Source: Kiritimatiellia bacterium (GTDB lineage Bacteria > Verrucomicrobiota > Kiritimatiellia > RFP12 > UBA1067). From it: a DNA stretch of 36,548 bases. Under the pieces are notes generated by a model. The model had not been told where the DNA came from. It searched no databases and saw only the letters and a list, made by a program, of their open reading frames with translations. Shown here piece by piece: positions 1-8,312 of this stretch; positions within the stretch are counted from its first letter, which is position 1, and every line of letters starts with the position of its first letter. The stretch lies in contig JAEDKA010000037.1 in the NCBI GenBank assembly GCA_016296065.1, forward strand, positions 1-36,548, read 5' to 3'. A program made the position numbers and the translations under genes.

Positions 1-142
1 TCGACATCGCGGCCGTTAATTAGGCGGCGAGAGCGTAATCGTTGTTCGCAATTACTTTTTTTCCTCGTTTTTTACGTGGCCAACGAGGATCCACGACGCG
101 CAACCCGACCTCAACGCGTCCCGTCGAAACCGGATCACCCCC
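1..142 (-). ncRNA. ssrA: tmRNA (ssrA), 5' part, cut by window edge
   Basis: On the minus strand the RNA begins with GGGGGTGATCCGGTTTCGAC, the typical tmRNA 5' end that pairs in the tRNA-like domain. An A-rich stretch follows, then the tag reading frame GCG AAC AAC GAT TAC GCT ends in CTC GCC GCC TAA (49 down to 20). The encoded degradation tag is ANNDYALAA, with the expected ALAA end. tmRNA rescues stalled ribosomes and marks the product for proteolysis. The 3' half, including the T-arm and acceptor 3' strand, lies outside the window. It sits 24 bp downstream of tRNA-Asn and probably shares its promoter. The exact 5' nucleotide (141 or 142) is an estimate. Confidence 0.93.
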
Positions 143-166
143 AGCGGGGAAAAAACTTTGGAGAAA

Positions 167-241
167 TGGCTCGGGCGGCTGGATTCGAACCAGCGACCAA
201 TTGATTAACAGTCAACTGCGCTACCACTGCGCCACGCCCGA
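167..241 (-). tRNA. tRNA-Asn (anticodon GUU)
   Basis: The cloverleaf folds by eye. The acceptor stem is TCGGGCG/CGCCCGA and the D-arm stem GCGC/GCGC. The anticodon stem GTTGA/TCAAT encloses loop CTGTTAA with anticodon GTT. The T-arm is GCTGG TTCGAAT CCAGC. The discriminator is G and CCA is encoded (169-167). The U1-A72 pair and G73 match bacterial tRNA-Asn. It is transcribed toward ssrA, whose 5' end lies 24 bp away. Confidence 0.97.
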
Positions 242-258
242 ACAATCAAGTGACGCAT

Positions 259-267
259 AGTATATCA
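259..267 (-). promoter_or_regulatory. Extended -10 promoter of tRNA-Asn-ssrA
   Basis: Reads TGATATACT on the minus strand, an extended -10 (TG-N-TATACT) about 18 bp upstream of the tRNA 5' end. A weak -35 candidate, TTGCGC, lies 18 bp further upstream. It is the only promoter-like site seen before the tRNA and would serve both RNA genes. Confidence 0.6.
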
Positions 268-307
268 TATTTGCCGTTCGGCGCGCAAGGGGGGTCTTGA
301 AAATATT

Positions 308-1501
308 TTAAGCCCCGCCACGCAGCGTTTTCATCTTCCACTCGTGCATCGACATGCCCTCGGCCTCGTGGAAGAACACGCGGAGTCTCGCGGAAGAGCG
401 CCAGCCGCACTTTCGGGCAATCGCCTCGAGGGGAACGTCCCCTTGCAGCACGAGTTCCTTCACGCGCGCGAGCCTTACGGACAGAATCTCTTCCAGCACG
501 GTGTGTCCGGTAAGCTCCTTGAAGCGAAGCTCAAGCGTCCGGCGGGACCCCGGGAATGCCTTCAGAACGTCGCGCGCCTTGATTCCCGTGCAGGCCTTGA
601 GGCGTATCAACTCCAGCGCCGCGGATATCGACGCGTTGGCGTGCGGAAGCCGCAGCGTCGACGCGCGGTGCACGACATCGGACGCGGGGAACACGCGCTG
701 CGCCCCGTTCTTTCCGAAAGAATGCGCAAGCGCCTCCGAGAGCAGCTCCGCACTGATGTAGCCGGCGTCGTCGAAGTTGGGCTGCATGCTGGACAGCGTC
801 GGCGAAGAGTTTTCGCACGCCGGCTCGTCGTTGTCGATGCCGAGGACTGAAATGTCGTCAGGAACCGAAATCCCCTCGGAGCGACATGTGTTGATCGCCT
901 CGATCGCCAGCGCGTCGTTTGCGACGAGGAGTCCGCACGGCTTCGGAAGCGACGCAAGCCATTTCGCGAGCCTGCGGTTGTATTCCGATCCGCTCCGATT
1001 CGGATGCAGCTCAAAAAGCGGCTGCGAGAACTCGTTGCATTCATAGCCGTTCATCGCAATCGCCTCGGAGAAGGCACGCCCGCGCTCGATGCTCCAGAAG
1101 ACCTTGGAATACCCCAGGTACGCAAAGGACTTTAGGCCGGAGGAAAGAAATGTCTTCGCGGCAAGTCTACCGAAGGAATTGGAGTCGTGGTTCACCCTGA
1201 GGGAGCTGGGCTTTAGGCGCCTGGGGTCGCTCACCAGGTAGACGACGGGGATGCGTCCGAACGCCTTTGGAACGAACACGCCCTTCTCGTCCACTGCGCA
1301 CTCGGCGATGATTCCGTCGGGATGCCAGAACTTCAGCAGCTCGGCAAGTGCCTTGCGGTCCGGCATGTACTCGATTACCTGGAGCCGCCACTTCTGCGTC
1401 CGCGCGAAGCGCCCTATGCCCTGGATGGTTGCCTGCCACGACGCGCGCGTCGACGAATGGAACACAAGTATCGTCTTTTCCTTGATTCTTATTCTCGGCA
1501 T
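308..1501 (-). CDS. XylR-type regulator: sugar-binding domain plus AraC HTH
   Basis: This 397-aa protein has the E. coli XylR layout and length. A LacI/PBP-like effector domain comes first (about residues 10-290, with VVYLVSDPRR, LLVANDALAIEA and ISVLGIDNDE as in LacI-family C-terminal domains). A C-terminal AraC-type helix-turn-helix follows (about 295-395, with IARKCGWRSSARLRVFF). The start at ATG 1501 is chosen because GGAGG lies 6 nt upstream; the frame is open further upstream only as a shadow of the DUF192 gene. It overlaps that gene by 13 bp and is last in the fucO gene set. It probably senses a sugar and controls the neighbouring rhamnose/uronate genes; the ligand is not evident. Confidence 0.88.
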   Translation of the reverse strand: MPRIRIKEKTILVFHSSTRASWQATIQGIGRFARTQKWRLQVIEYMPDRKALAELLKFWHPDGIIAECAVDEKGVFVPKAFGRIPVVYLVSDPRRLKPSSLRVNHDSNSFGRLAAKTFLSSGLKSFAYLGYSKVFWSIERGRAFSEAIAMNGYECNEFSQPLFELHPNRSGSEYNRRLAKWLASLPKPCGLLVANDALAIEAINTCRSEGISVPDDISVLGIDNDEPACENSSPTLSSMQPNFDDAGYISAELLSEALAHSFGKNGAQRVFPASDVVHRASTLRLPHANASISAALELIRLKACTGIKARDVLKAFPGSRRTLELRFKELTGHTVLEEILSVRLARVKELVLQGDVPLEAIARKCGWRSSARLRVFFHEAEGMSMHEWKMKTLRGGA

Positions 1502-1800
1502 CTGACACCTCCATCCTCTTCGGCGGACCTTGTCTCGAGCACCTTGCGCGCGCGCCATCCGCCCCACACGAACGCACGCCACGGCCGTATGCCGCGGACG
1601 GTCTTGACTATCCGTCCCTCGGAATCGACGAACGTCGCGTCGATCGGGAAGGGCATGAAGAAAGTGTGTATCGCGTTGCAGCGCTCTATGAGCAGCCCTT
1701 CGCCCGGCGGCAGGTCTTTCGTCCCGATGAGCCCCCTCGCCCGCTCCGCGAACGTGCGGGCTACCTTCGCCCTGACTCCGAGTATCTCGACGGTGTCCAT
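1489..1800 (-). CDS. DUF192 family protein
   Basis: This 103-aa protein matches the DUF192 (COG1430) pattern. It has an N-terminal RARGLIGTKDLPPGEGLLI block (a variant of the usual GLMFR motif), then IHTFFMPFPIDATFVD and GRIVKTVRGIRPWRAF. The family is a small beta-rich fold, often exported or lipid-anchored, of unknown function. No signal peptide is present here, so this copy is probably cytosolic. It lies 3 bp after the small membrane protein gene and overlaps the regulator by 13 bp, so the genes are almost certainly cotranscribed. Confidence 0.85.
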   Translation of the reverse strand: MDTVEILGVRAKVARTFAERARGLIGTKDLPPGEGLLIERCNAIHTFFMPFPIDATFVDSEGRIVKTVRGIRPWRAFVWGGWRARKVLETRSAEEDGGVRCRE

Positions 1801-1803
1801 GCC

Positions 1804-2046
1804 TTAGATCATCGCAAGAACAACTGCGCACACGACCATCATGAACGCGGCCAGGCGTCTCCAGGCCGGCACGCGCTCCTCGCCCCCTTCCGTCGCCGCG
1901 CGCGCGGCGCATTCGCCGCGGTCGGCGCGCATCACCTTGAGCACGCCCCTCAGGGCCAGGGGCAGACGGCCCTTCGGAGTGGCAAGCGCGGCCGCCGCGC
2001 AGAGAAGCGCGACGACCGCGACTAGCCTGGCGATCTGCAGCGTCAC
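1804..2046 (-). CDS. Small two-TM membrane protein, unknown function
   Basis: An 80-aa frame opens with GTG at 2046, overlapping the fucO stop as GTGA; AGGG lies about 7 nt upstream. Hydrophobic segments occupy roughly residues 5-23 (ARLVAVVALLCAAAALA) and 63-80 (LAAFMMVVCAVVLAMI). A basic then acidic linker lies between them. I do not recognise a family. The tight coupling to fucO and DUF192 and the membrane-like composition support a real gene, but there is no functional clue beyond membrane location. Confidence 0.6.
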   Translation of the reverse strand: MTLQIARLVAVVALLCAAAALATPKGRLPLALRGVLKVMRADRGECAARAATEGGEERVPAWRRLAAFMMVVCAVVLAMI

Positions 2047-3191
2047 GCAAGTGCCCTGTAGAGGCGCTCGATGTCCTTGACCGTGCAGTCGCGCGGGTTG
2101 CCCGGGCGGCACGCGTCGGCGTAGGCGCTCTTCGCGAGGAACGGGATGTCCTCCTTCTTGAGAACGCCCTTCAGGTTCGCCGGGATGCCGACATCCTGCG
2201 AGAGCTTCTCGACAGCCGCGATGGCGGCCTTGCGCGCCTTGCCGATGGACATCTTGTCGGCGCCCTTCACGCCCATGGCAGTCGCGATGGCCACGTAGCG
2301 CTTTCCGGTCTTCGGCGCGTTGAACTTCATCGCCGTCGGCAGGAGAATCGCGCACGCCATTCCGTGCGGCATGTTGTAGAGCGCGCTGAGGCCGTGCGCC
2401 ATCGAGTGGTCGATGCCGAGGCCGACGTTGGAGAAGCCCATACCGGCGATGTACTGCCCGAGGGCCATGCCCTCGCGTCCGGACGGCTTGTTGGCGACTG
2501 CGTCGCGCAGGTTCGCGGAGATGAGGCGGATCGCCTCGAGGTGCATCATGTCCGTCATAGGGCATGCCGCCTTGGTGATGTAGCCCTCGATCGCGTGCGT
2601 GAGCGCGTCCATGCCCGTGAACGCCGTCAGGCCCTTGGGCATCGTCGACATCATCTCGGGATCGACGAACGCAACGACAGGGATGTCGTGCGGGTCTACG
2701 CAGACGAACTTGCGCTTCTTCTCGACGTCGGTGATGACGTAGTTGATCGTAACTTCGGCCGCAGTGCCGGCGGTCGTCGGAACAGCGAGGATCGGGAGGC
2801 TCGGCTTCTTCGTCGGAGCCACGCCCTCAAGGGAGCGGACATCGGCGAACTTCGGATTCGCGATGATGATGCCGACGGCCTTCGCCGTGTCCATCGAGCT
2901 TCCGCCGCCAATCGCGACGATGCAGTCGGCCTTCGCCTTCTTCGCCGCCTTGACGCCGTTCTTGACGTTCTCGATCGTGGGATTCGGCTTGATGTCGGAA
3001 TACAGATCGAACTTCACCTTCGCCTTCGCGAGAATATCCGTGACCTTCTTCGTGACCCCGAATTTCACAAGATCCGGATCAGAGAAGACGATCGGCTTCT
3101 TGAGTCCGCGCGCGGCGAGCTCTGCGACGATCGACTTGACCGCCCCTGCGCCGTGGTAGGAGGTTTCGTTCAGTATGATGCGTGTGACCAT
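2043..3191 (-). CDS. fucO: Lactaldehyde reductase (iron-dependent alcohol dehydrogenase)
   Basis: This 382-aa group III Fe-dependent dehydrogenase closely follows E. coli FucO, including the AVPTTAGTAAEVTINYVITD and RKFVCVDPHDIP blocks. Cofactor-binding GGGSSMD is at 95-101. Probable metal ligands are Asp195 and His199 (GMDALTHAIEGY), His262 and His276 (MPHGMA). FucO reduces L-lactaldehyde, the three-carbon product of rhamnulose- or fuculose-phosphate aldolase, to L-1,2-propanediol with NADH. That fits the rhaT and rhamnosidase genes nearby. The start has AAAGGAAA upstream and a -10 at 3219-3227. It is first in a four-gene set. Kinase and aldolase genes are not in this window. Confidence 0.93.
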   Translation of the reverse strand: MVTRIILNETSYHGAGAVKSIVAELAARGLKKPIVFSDPDLVKFGVTKKVTDILAKAKVKFDLYSDIKPNPTIENVKNGVKAAKKAKADCIVAIGGGSSMDTAKAVGIIIANPKFADVRSLEGVAPTKKPSLPILAVPTTAGTAAEVTINYVITDVEKKRKFVCVDPHDIPVVAFVDPEMMSTMPKGLTAFTGMDALTHAIEGYITKAACPMTDMMHLEAIRLISANLRDAVANKPSGREGMALGQYIAGMGFSNVGLGIDHSMAHGLSALYNMPHGMACAILLPTAMKFNAPKTGKRYVAIATAMGVKGADKMSIGKARKAAIAAVEKLSQDVGIPANLKGVLKKEDIPFLAKSAYADACRPGNPRDCTVKDIERLYRALA

Positions 3192-3218
3192 TTGGTGGTT
3201 TCCTTTCTGACTGCCAAA

Positions 3219-3227
3219 ATTATATCA
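3219..3227 (-). promoter_or_regulatory. Extended -10 promoter of the fucO gene set
   Basis: Reads TGATATAAT on the minus strand, 27 bp before the fucO ATG, giving an expected leader of about 20 nt that contains the AAAGGAAA ribosome site. It lies just downstream of the rhaT terminator, so fucO starts its own transcript. Confidence 0.65.
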
Positions 3228-3241
3228 AAATATCCGTGCGA

Positions 3242-3297
3242 ATGAAAGAGCGAAGCCGCGGCGAATCGCAGGGGCGATTCACGCGGCAGGCCTTCGC
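3242..3297 (-). terminator. Intrinsic terminator after rhaT
   Basis: Directly after the rhaT stop, the minus strand forms a long imperfect hairpin (3297-3250). GCGAAG pairs with CTTCGC, GCCGCG with CGCGGC and GAATCGC with GCGATTC around a CCCT loop. TCTTTCAT follows. The T-run is imperfect, but the position between two operons supports a terminator. Confidence 0.7.
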
Positions 3298-4317
3298 TCA
3301 TATCATCTTTGCCGCGACTGCAATGGCGATCGACGCGGCGAGGACTGCAAGCCCAAGCGCAAGCGCGCCCTTCGTCTTCGCGCCAGTCCCCTTCCATTCC
3401 CCTAGCGCCACGCCGAGGAGCGAGGAGAAGAGAACGCAGCTGCCCATCACGATGGCGAACGAGATGTAGCGCATGTCGCCCATCGCCGGCTCGCCGATCT
3501 TCTGGCACGCGAACTGCATGGCCCATATGACGCCGGCGAGCCCGGCGAGCGCCCAGCCGAGGCCGGGCTTCGCATAATCGCCGAACGACTTGTTCTTCGC
3601 GTTCTGCCAGAGGCACCAGACGACGTTGACGGCGAAGCCGCCCCACAAGACGACGACGAGAACGGGCATGCCGATCCACTTCGAGTCGACGCCTGCGGAG
3701 GCCGCGGCCAACTCGAGCGGCTTGCCGCCCTGGAGGCCGAAGTTCATTCCCGCGGAAGCGATTCCCGAGAACACGGCGACGATCATTCCCTTCTTGAAGT
3801 CGAACTCTGCGACGGCCTTCTTCTTAGCCTCCTCGTCGAGCTCGCCCTCCTTGAGCTTACCGGCAAGGCCGACCAGCACTATGCCGGCGAGCGAGACAAC
3901 GACGGAGACGAAAGTGACAACTGCGGCCGTGTCCTTGAAGAGGTCGCCCGCGTGGCCTGTCGCGATCGGCGGTATGAGCGTTCCGGTCGCGGAGCAGAGC
4001 CCGCACCCGATCGCGAGGCCGAGCCCGATGCCGAGGTAGCGGATCATAAGCCCCCATGTGAGCCCGCCGAGCCCCCACAGCGCGCCGAAGCCGATGCAGC
4101 GCAGTATGACGGACCTGTCGGCGCCGCCGATGAGCCCAAAGAAGTTCGGACACGTCGCGAGGCCGAGCGCCAGAGGGAAGAGGACGAGCCCGAAGACGGC
4201 GTACACCATCCAGTAGGACTCGTACTTCATGCCCTTGATGCCGCGGAAAGGCAGCGCGAACGTCGCGCCGGCGATTCCGCCGAGCGCGCAGATTATGGTT
4301 CCCATCGTCTCGTTCAT
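3298..4317 (-). CDS. rhaT: L-rhamnose:H+ symporter RhaT
   Basis: This 339-aa membrane protein has about ten TM segments and the RhaT family pattern: FALPFRGIKG near the N-terminus, FGALWGLGGLTWGLMIRYLG, then FDFKKGMIVAVFSGIASAGM. The length matches E. coli RhaT (344 aa). It imports L-rhamnose with a proton across the inner membrane. The start at 4317 has AGAGGA 8 nt upstream and is 4 bp after the beta-helix gene stop. It is last in the moxR-uxuA-beta-helix-rhaT operon and is followed by a hairpin terminator. It is the clearest evidence for rhamnose use in this region. Confidence 0.92.
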   Translation of the reverse strand: MNETMGTIICALGGIAGATFALPFRGIKGMKYESYWMVYAVFGLVLFPLALGLATCPNFFGLIGGADRSVILRCIGFGALWGLGGLTWGLMIRYLGIGLGLAIGCGLCSATGTLIPPIATGHAGDLFKDTAAVVTFVSVVVSLAGIVLVGLAGKLKEGELDEEAKKKAVAEFDFKKGMIVAVFSGIASAGMNFGLQGGKPLELAAASAGVDSKWIGMPVLVVVLWGGFAVNVVWCLWQNAKNKSFGDYAKPGLGWALAGLAGVIWAMQFACQKIGEPAMGDMRYISFAIVMGSCVLFSSLLGVALGEWKGTGAKTKGALALGLAVLAASIAIAVAAKMI

Positions 4318-4321
4318 GTCG

Positions 4322-5638
4322 TCAGTCCTCTTGAGGTTGCGGAAGCTGGAAGGAGCAGTCGGTCACCCTGACGTCTATCGGCGTGAAGTTTCCGTTGTTG
4401 TTCGTGGCCTTGAACCAAACCCATTCCTGTCCAGTCACCTTGACTCGGTCGAACCAGACGTTCTCCATCTCCCACGCATAGCGCGAGACGAAGCGGCGCT
4501 CGGGCCCGATCGTGTCTAGGGTGATGTTAGAGAACGCGGAGTCGCGGAGCTTGAGGCCGATGAAACCGTTGCATCCGCACTGCGAGGCGGTTATGTTCGC
4601 GAGGATGACGTCGTGCGTCCACGCGCCCTGGATGCCCTGCGAGCGGTGGAACGCCGGCTCGTCCATCACGCCGGTGCAGTCGACGTCGTCGAGCTTGCAG
4701 TTGATCGCCAGGCAGTCCTCGCCGGTGAACGCGTCCCCGGAGATGTTCTTTATGAGATGCCCCCTCACGATCTTGCCGCGAGGTCCGTCGCCCATTTCCA
4801 TCGTGACGCCGCCCGTGACATACCCGGTCATCTTGTTTCCGAAGGTATAGCTGCGCCCTGCCGAGCGTCCGCCCTTGTCCCTCACGAGGCACCCCTCGAG
4901 CCAGCAGACGGAATTCTCGTCCACTCCGCCAAGTGCATAGCTGACGCCAGAGGTGATGTCGCTGAAAATCGTGACGTCCTTGAAGTGCAGCTTGTCGCAT
5001 CCGGTGCGCCCGCCCTTGATGTGGATGTCCTTGCGCTTGAGCCCCTCGGCCGGGATGATGGTGGTCCAGTACTTGCGGTTGTTTCCGCCTCCGATGCGCT
5101 CGGCCGTATACACGCCGGGGCGGAGCAAGCAGACAGTCCCGCCGTCACCTGCGACCTTCACGGCCTGGCGCAGCGTCTTCACCGGCTTCTCCTTCGTGCC
5201 GACGGAGTAGTCGATGCCGTCCTTGGGGTCGACCCAGGCGATCTTCTTCGAACCGGTCTTGCCGTCCCCGTCCCAGTACAGGACGATTTCGGGGAGCTTG
5301 TAGCTGGTCCCGTCGTCCGCAAGCGCCTTCGCCCCCAGCCTTAGGACCCTGTCCTTGAGATCCTCGGCGCCGAACTTGGCAGGATCGAGCACAAACCAGT
5401 GTTCCTCGGTCTTGGTGCGGTCGTTCACCGACTTTTTGTCCGCGCTGGCGGCTTTTTTGCCGTTGACGGTGAACTCGATGCGGAACGGCTTGTCGTAGAA
5501 CGCGACGACACCGGCCTTGAAGGGCTCCGCAATGCGCTGATACGGTATGACGTTCCACTGCGCAACCGGCCGCGCCGCCGCGAGCGCTTCTGCGGCGACG
5601 CCCGAGACGAGCGCTAATGCAAGAAAATACCTCGGCAT
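4322..5638 (-). CDS. Secreted right-handed beta-helix protein (pectate-lyase-like fold)
   Basis: A 438-aa protein with a signal peptide (MPRYFLALALVSGVAAEALA). An N-terminal beta domain of about 130 residues precedes a parallel beta-helix. The helix entry motif PVKTLRQAVKVAGDGGTVCL then RPGVYTA is typical of pectate-lyase-superfamily proteins (DUF1565/PbH1-type). Repeating coil motifs follow to the end. The start at 5638 is chosen because it begins the signal peptide and has AAGGGG upstream; the longer frame is only a uxuA shadow. It probably binds or cleaves a polysaccharide outside the cytoplasm. Which bond is cleaved cannot be read from the sequence. Confidence 0.8.
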   Translation of the reverse strand: MPRYFLALALVSGVAAEALAAARPVAQWNVIPYQRIAEPFKAGVVAFYDKPFRIEFTVNGKKAASADKKSVNDRTKTEEHWFVLDPAKFGAEDLKDRVLRLGAKALADDGTSYKLPEIVLYWDGDGKTGSKKIAWVDPKDGIDYSVGTKEKPVKTLRQAVKVAGDGGTVCLLRPGVYTAERIGGGNNRKYWTTIIPAEGLKRKDIHIKGGRTGCDKLHFKDVTIFSDITSGVSYALGGVDENSVCWLEGCLVRDKGGRSAGRSYTFGNKMTGYVTGGVTMEMGDGPRGKIVRGHLIKNISGDAFTGEDCLAINCKLDDVDCTGVMDEPAFHRSQGIQGAWTHDVILANITASQCGCNGFIGLKLRDSAFSNITLDTIGPERRFVSRYAWEMENVWFDRVKVTGQEWVWFKATNNNGNFTPIDVRVTDCSFQLPQPQED

Positions 5639-5643
5639 GTCGT

Positions 5644-6831
5644 TCAAAGCCCCTTCCTGGCGTACTTGAGTCCAATTTCCAGCCCACGCAGCTCGGCAAG
5701 GCCGATGAGCCTGCCGCCGTAGCTGTAGCCGCAGTAGCAGTCCTTGCCCTTCAGCTTCGCAAGCTCGCGGTCGATCTCGAGGTAGCGTCCGTGGTCGGGC
5801 CTCACGACGATTCCGCTTCCGCGGCGCTTCTCCTCCTTGAGGAACTCCTCGAAGAGCTTCGGGATGTTCGTCTGGCCGCAGAGATGGCACTGGGACTCGT
5901 GGAACACCTTGTCGTCCGTGTACTCGAGGTTGCGGAAGTGGCAGAAGAAGACGCGCTTTCCGAACTTCTTCATGATCTCGACGGCGTCGTTCTCCGGATC
6001 GCCGCCGAGGCTGCCGGTGCAGAGCGTGAGGCCGACGTGCTTCGAGGGGCACCTCCTGTACATCTCGGCGATGTCCTTCGCGTTCGAGAGGATGCGCGGG
6101 AGGCCGAAGATCGGATGCGGCGGATCGTCCGGATGAATGCACATGTCGACGCCCGTCTCCTCGAGGACCGGCGATATCTCGTTGAGGAACCAGTACATGT
6201 TCTCGCGGAGCTTCGCGTCGTCGATGCCGTCATATGTCTTGAGCTGCGCGAGGAACTCCTTCGGCGTCAGGTCGTCGACCGTGCCGGGAAGTCCGCAGAG
6301 GACGGAATCCGCAACGCGCTTGCGCCCCTTCGCGTCGAGCTTCGCCCAGACCTTCTTGGCGCGCGACTTTGTCTTCGCGTCGTATTCCTTCTCCGCGCCG
6401 GGGCGCTTCAGGTAGAACATGTCGAAGCCCGCGAGCTCGTACTCGTTGTACTCAAGGCAAGTCGAGCCGTCGGCAAGCGCGTATGCGAGGTTCGAGCGAG
6501 TCCAGTCGAGGACGGGCATGAAGTTGTAGCACACCGTCTTGATGCCGCACTTCGCGAGGTTGCGGAGAGTCTTCTTGTAGTTCTCGACGTACTTGAGGTA
6601 GTTCCCCGTGCGCTTCTTGACATCCTCGTGAATCGGAACAGACTCAACCACGCTCCAAGTCATGCCGGCGTCCTTCACCTTCTTCGCGCGCGCCTTGATC
6701 TCCGCGACCGGCCACACCTCGCCGGGCTTCCTCTCGTAGAGCGCGGCGACGATGTCGGTCACCCCGGCCTGCCTAATCTCCTTCAGAGTGATCGCATCCG
6801 CGTCACCGTACCAGCGCCATCCCTGCTTCAT
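5644..6831 (-). CDS. uxuA: Mannonate dehydratase UxuA
   Basis: This 395-aa protein aligns throughout with E. coli UxuA (394 aa): MKQGWRWYG at the start, WSVVESVPIHEDVKKRTGNY, TVCYNFMPVLDWTR, HPDDPPHPIFGLPRI, and VRPDHGR near the end. It dehydrates D-mannonate to 2-keto-3-deoxygluconate in the glucuronate pathway. The start at 6831 is chosen because AGGAGG lies 8 nt upstream and the protein then begins exactly as E. coli UxuA does. It sits 37 bp after the MoxR gene. It points to use of glucuronate released from the same glycan that supplies rhamnose. Confidence 0.94.
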   Translation of the reverse strand: MKQGWRWYGDADAITLKEIRQAGVTDIVAALYERKPGEVWPVAEIKARAKKVKDAGMTWSVVESVPIHEDVKKRTGNYLKYVENYKKTLRNLAKCGIKTVCYNFMPVLDWTRSNLAYALADGSTCLEYNEYELAGFDMFYLKRPGAEKEYDAKTKSRAKKVWAKLDAKGRKRVADSVLCGLPGTVDDLTPKEFLAQLKTYDGIDDAKLRENMYWFLNEISPVLEETGVDMCIHPDDPPHPIFGLPRILSNAKDIAEMYRRCPSKHVGLTLCTGSLGGDPENDAVEIMKKFGKRVFFCHFRNLEYTDDKVFHESQCHLCGQTNIPKLFEEFLKEEKRRGSGIVVRPDHGRYLEIDRELAKLKGKDCYCGYSYGGRLIGLAELRGLEIGLKYARKGL

Positions 6832-6868
6832 CGCATCTGCCTCCTGTTTGACTTGTTGTGAAATTGCG

Positions 6869-8263
6869 TCAGATCTCAAGGTCGAGCGTCGGCTTGAGCT
6901 CCTTGAGCATCATGTTGACCAAATCGTCGGACGTCACGCCCGCAGCCTCCGCGGCGAACGTCGTGATCACGCGGTGACGCAGCACGGGCATCGCCACGGC
7001 CTCCACGTCCTTCATCGTGCAGTGGTGGCGTCCGTGCAGGATCGCCCACGCCTTCGCCGCCGTGATGAGCGAGATGCCCGCGCGCGGACCCGCGCCCCAG
7101 CCGACGAGCTCCTTCACGAAGTCGGGCGCGCCCGGCTCTTTCGGACGCGACATCCTGGCGAGCGTCGCCGCATACTGGATGACGTGCGGTGCGACGGGAA
7201 CGCGCTTCACGACGTCCTGCAGCTTCTGCACCGTTTCGCCGTCCAGGACCTTCTCGAGCTTCACCTTGCGGCTGGACGTCACGTTGCGGATGATCGTCTC
7301 CTCGTCCTCGGCAGAAGGATACTTCACGATGATGTTGAAGAGGAAACGGTCCATCTGCGCCTCGGGCAGCGGATAGGTCCCCTCCTGCTCGATGGGGTTC
7401 TGGGTCGCCATGACGAAGAACGGCTCCGGCAGCGCATACGTCTTCGTGCCGACGGTGATGTGGTGTTCCTGCATGGCCTCGAGCAGCGCGGCCTGCGTCT
7501 TCGGAGGCGTGCGGTTGATCTCGTCGGCAAGCAGCATGTTCGTGAAGACCGGACCCTCGACGAATCGGAACCTGCGCGTGCCGGATTCCCTGTCCTCCTC
7601 GAGGACGTCCGTTCCCGTTATGTCGGACGGCATGAGGTCCGGAGTGAACTGCACGCGCTTGAACTTCAGGTCCAAGACCTGCGAGAGCGTCGAGATGAGG
7701 AGCGTCTTCGCGAGCCCGGGAACGCCCATGAGCAGCACATGCCCGCGCGCGAAGATCGCGGTGAGGACGAGTTCGATGACGTCCATCTGCCCGATGACGA
7801 CCTGCGAGAGGTTCTCCTTGGCGAGCGTGAACTTCTCGTTGAGCAGCCTGATGAGCTCCACGTCGTCCGCGCTCATCTCCGGCGGCGGCGTGTTGTCGAC
7901 CTTGATTTCGCGCTTCTCCGCGACCGGAGCGGACGCCTCCTTCGGCGGCGCGACGACCTCCCTCTTCGGCTCCTCTAGCTCGATCTTGGCGTTGACGCTC
8001 TCCCCGAAGCGAATGCGGTCTCCGCTCTTGAGGCCGACGGTGGTGATCCTGTCTCCGTTCACGAAAGTGCCGTTCGTGGAACCGAGGTCCTGCAGCATCC
8101 ACGTCCCGCCCTTGCAGCAGATGAACGCATGGAGCGACGAAACATCTGGGTCCTTCAGCGCCAGCTGACACTGCCCCGGATCTCGCCCTATCTTCACGCC
8201 CTGCTCGGGCAGCGCATACGCCTTGGTCTGTTCATTCACCGTTACCGTCAGTTTCGCTTTCAT
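6869..8263 (-). CDS. FHA domain fused to MoxR-type AAA+ ATPase
   Basis: This 464-aa protein has an N-terminal forkhead-associated domain (about 1-100: GRD 26-28, SSLH 42-45, GSTNGTFVNG 61-70). A Pro/Ala/Lys linker joins it to a MoxR AAA+ ATPase (about 130-464). Walker A is GVPGLAKT (180-187), Walker B LLADE (244-248), sensor 1 MATQNP (285-290), and EAQMDRFLF follows at 301-309. FHA domains bind phosphothreonine peptides, and MoxR ATPases act as chaperones, usually beside VWA-domain partners. No VWA partner gene is visible here. It is the first gene of the uxuA-rhaT operon, downstream of a strong -10. AAGGGAG precedes the ATG. Confidence 0.92.
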   Translation of the reverse strand: MKAKLTVTVNEQTKAYALPEQGVKIGRDPGQCQLALKDPDVSSLHAFICCKGGTWMLQDLGSTNGTFVNGDRITTVGLKSGDRIRFGESVNAKIELEEPKREVVAPPKEASAPVAEKREIKVDNTPPPEMSADDVELIRLLNEKFTLAKENLSQVVIGQMDVIELVLTAIFARGHVLLMGVPGLAKTLLISTLSQVLDLKFKRVQFTPDLMPSDITGTDVLEEDRESGTRRFRFVEGPVFTNMLLADEINRTPPKTQAALLEAMQEHHITVGTKTYALPEPFFVMATQNPIEQEGTYPLPEAQMDRFLFNIIVKYPSAEDEETIIRNVTSSRKVKLEKVLDGETVQKLQDVVKRVPVAPHVIQYAATLARMSRPKEPGAPDFVKELVGWGAGPRAGISLITAAKAWAILHGRHHCTMKDVEAVAMPVLRHRVITTFAAEAAGVTSDDLVNMMLKELKPTLDLEI

Positions 8264-8312
8264 CCATTCTCCCTTAGGATTACTACTGGTGACTGTTTAA
8301 TTCTTTTCGGAT

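Noticed and set aside
42..260. Plus-strand 72-codon ORF containing GGWIRTSDQLINSQLRY
   Set aside because: It is the antisense translation of the tRNA-Asn and tmRNA genes, a common false ORF.
1502..2050. N-terminal extension of the XylR-like regulator
   Set aside because: The upstream part is an Arg-rich shadow of the DUF192 gene and the small membrane protein gene. A strong GGAGG marks the start at 1501.
5639..6142. N-terminal extension of the secreted beta-helix protein
   Set aside because: It lies out of frame over uxuA, is Arg/Pro-rich, and would bury a clear signal peptide starting at 5638.
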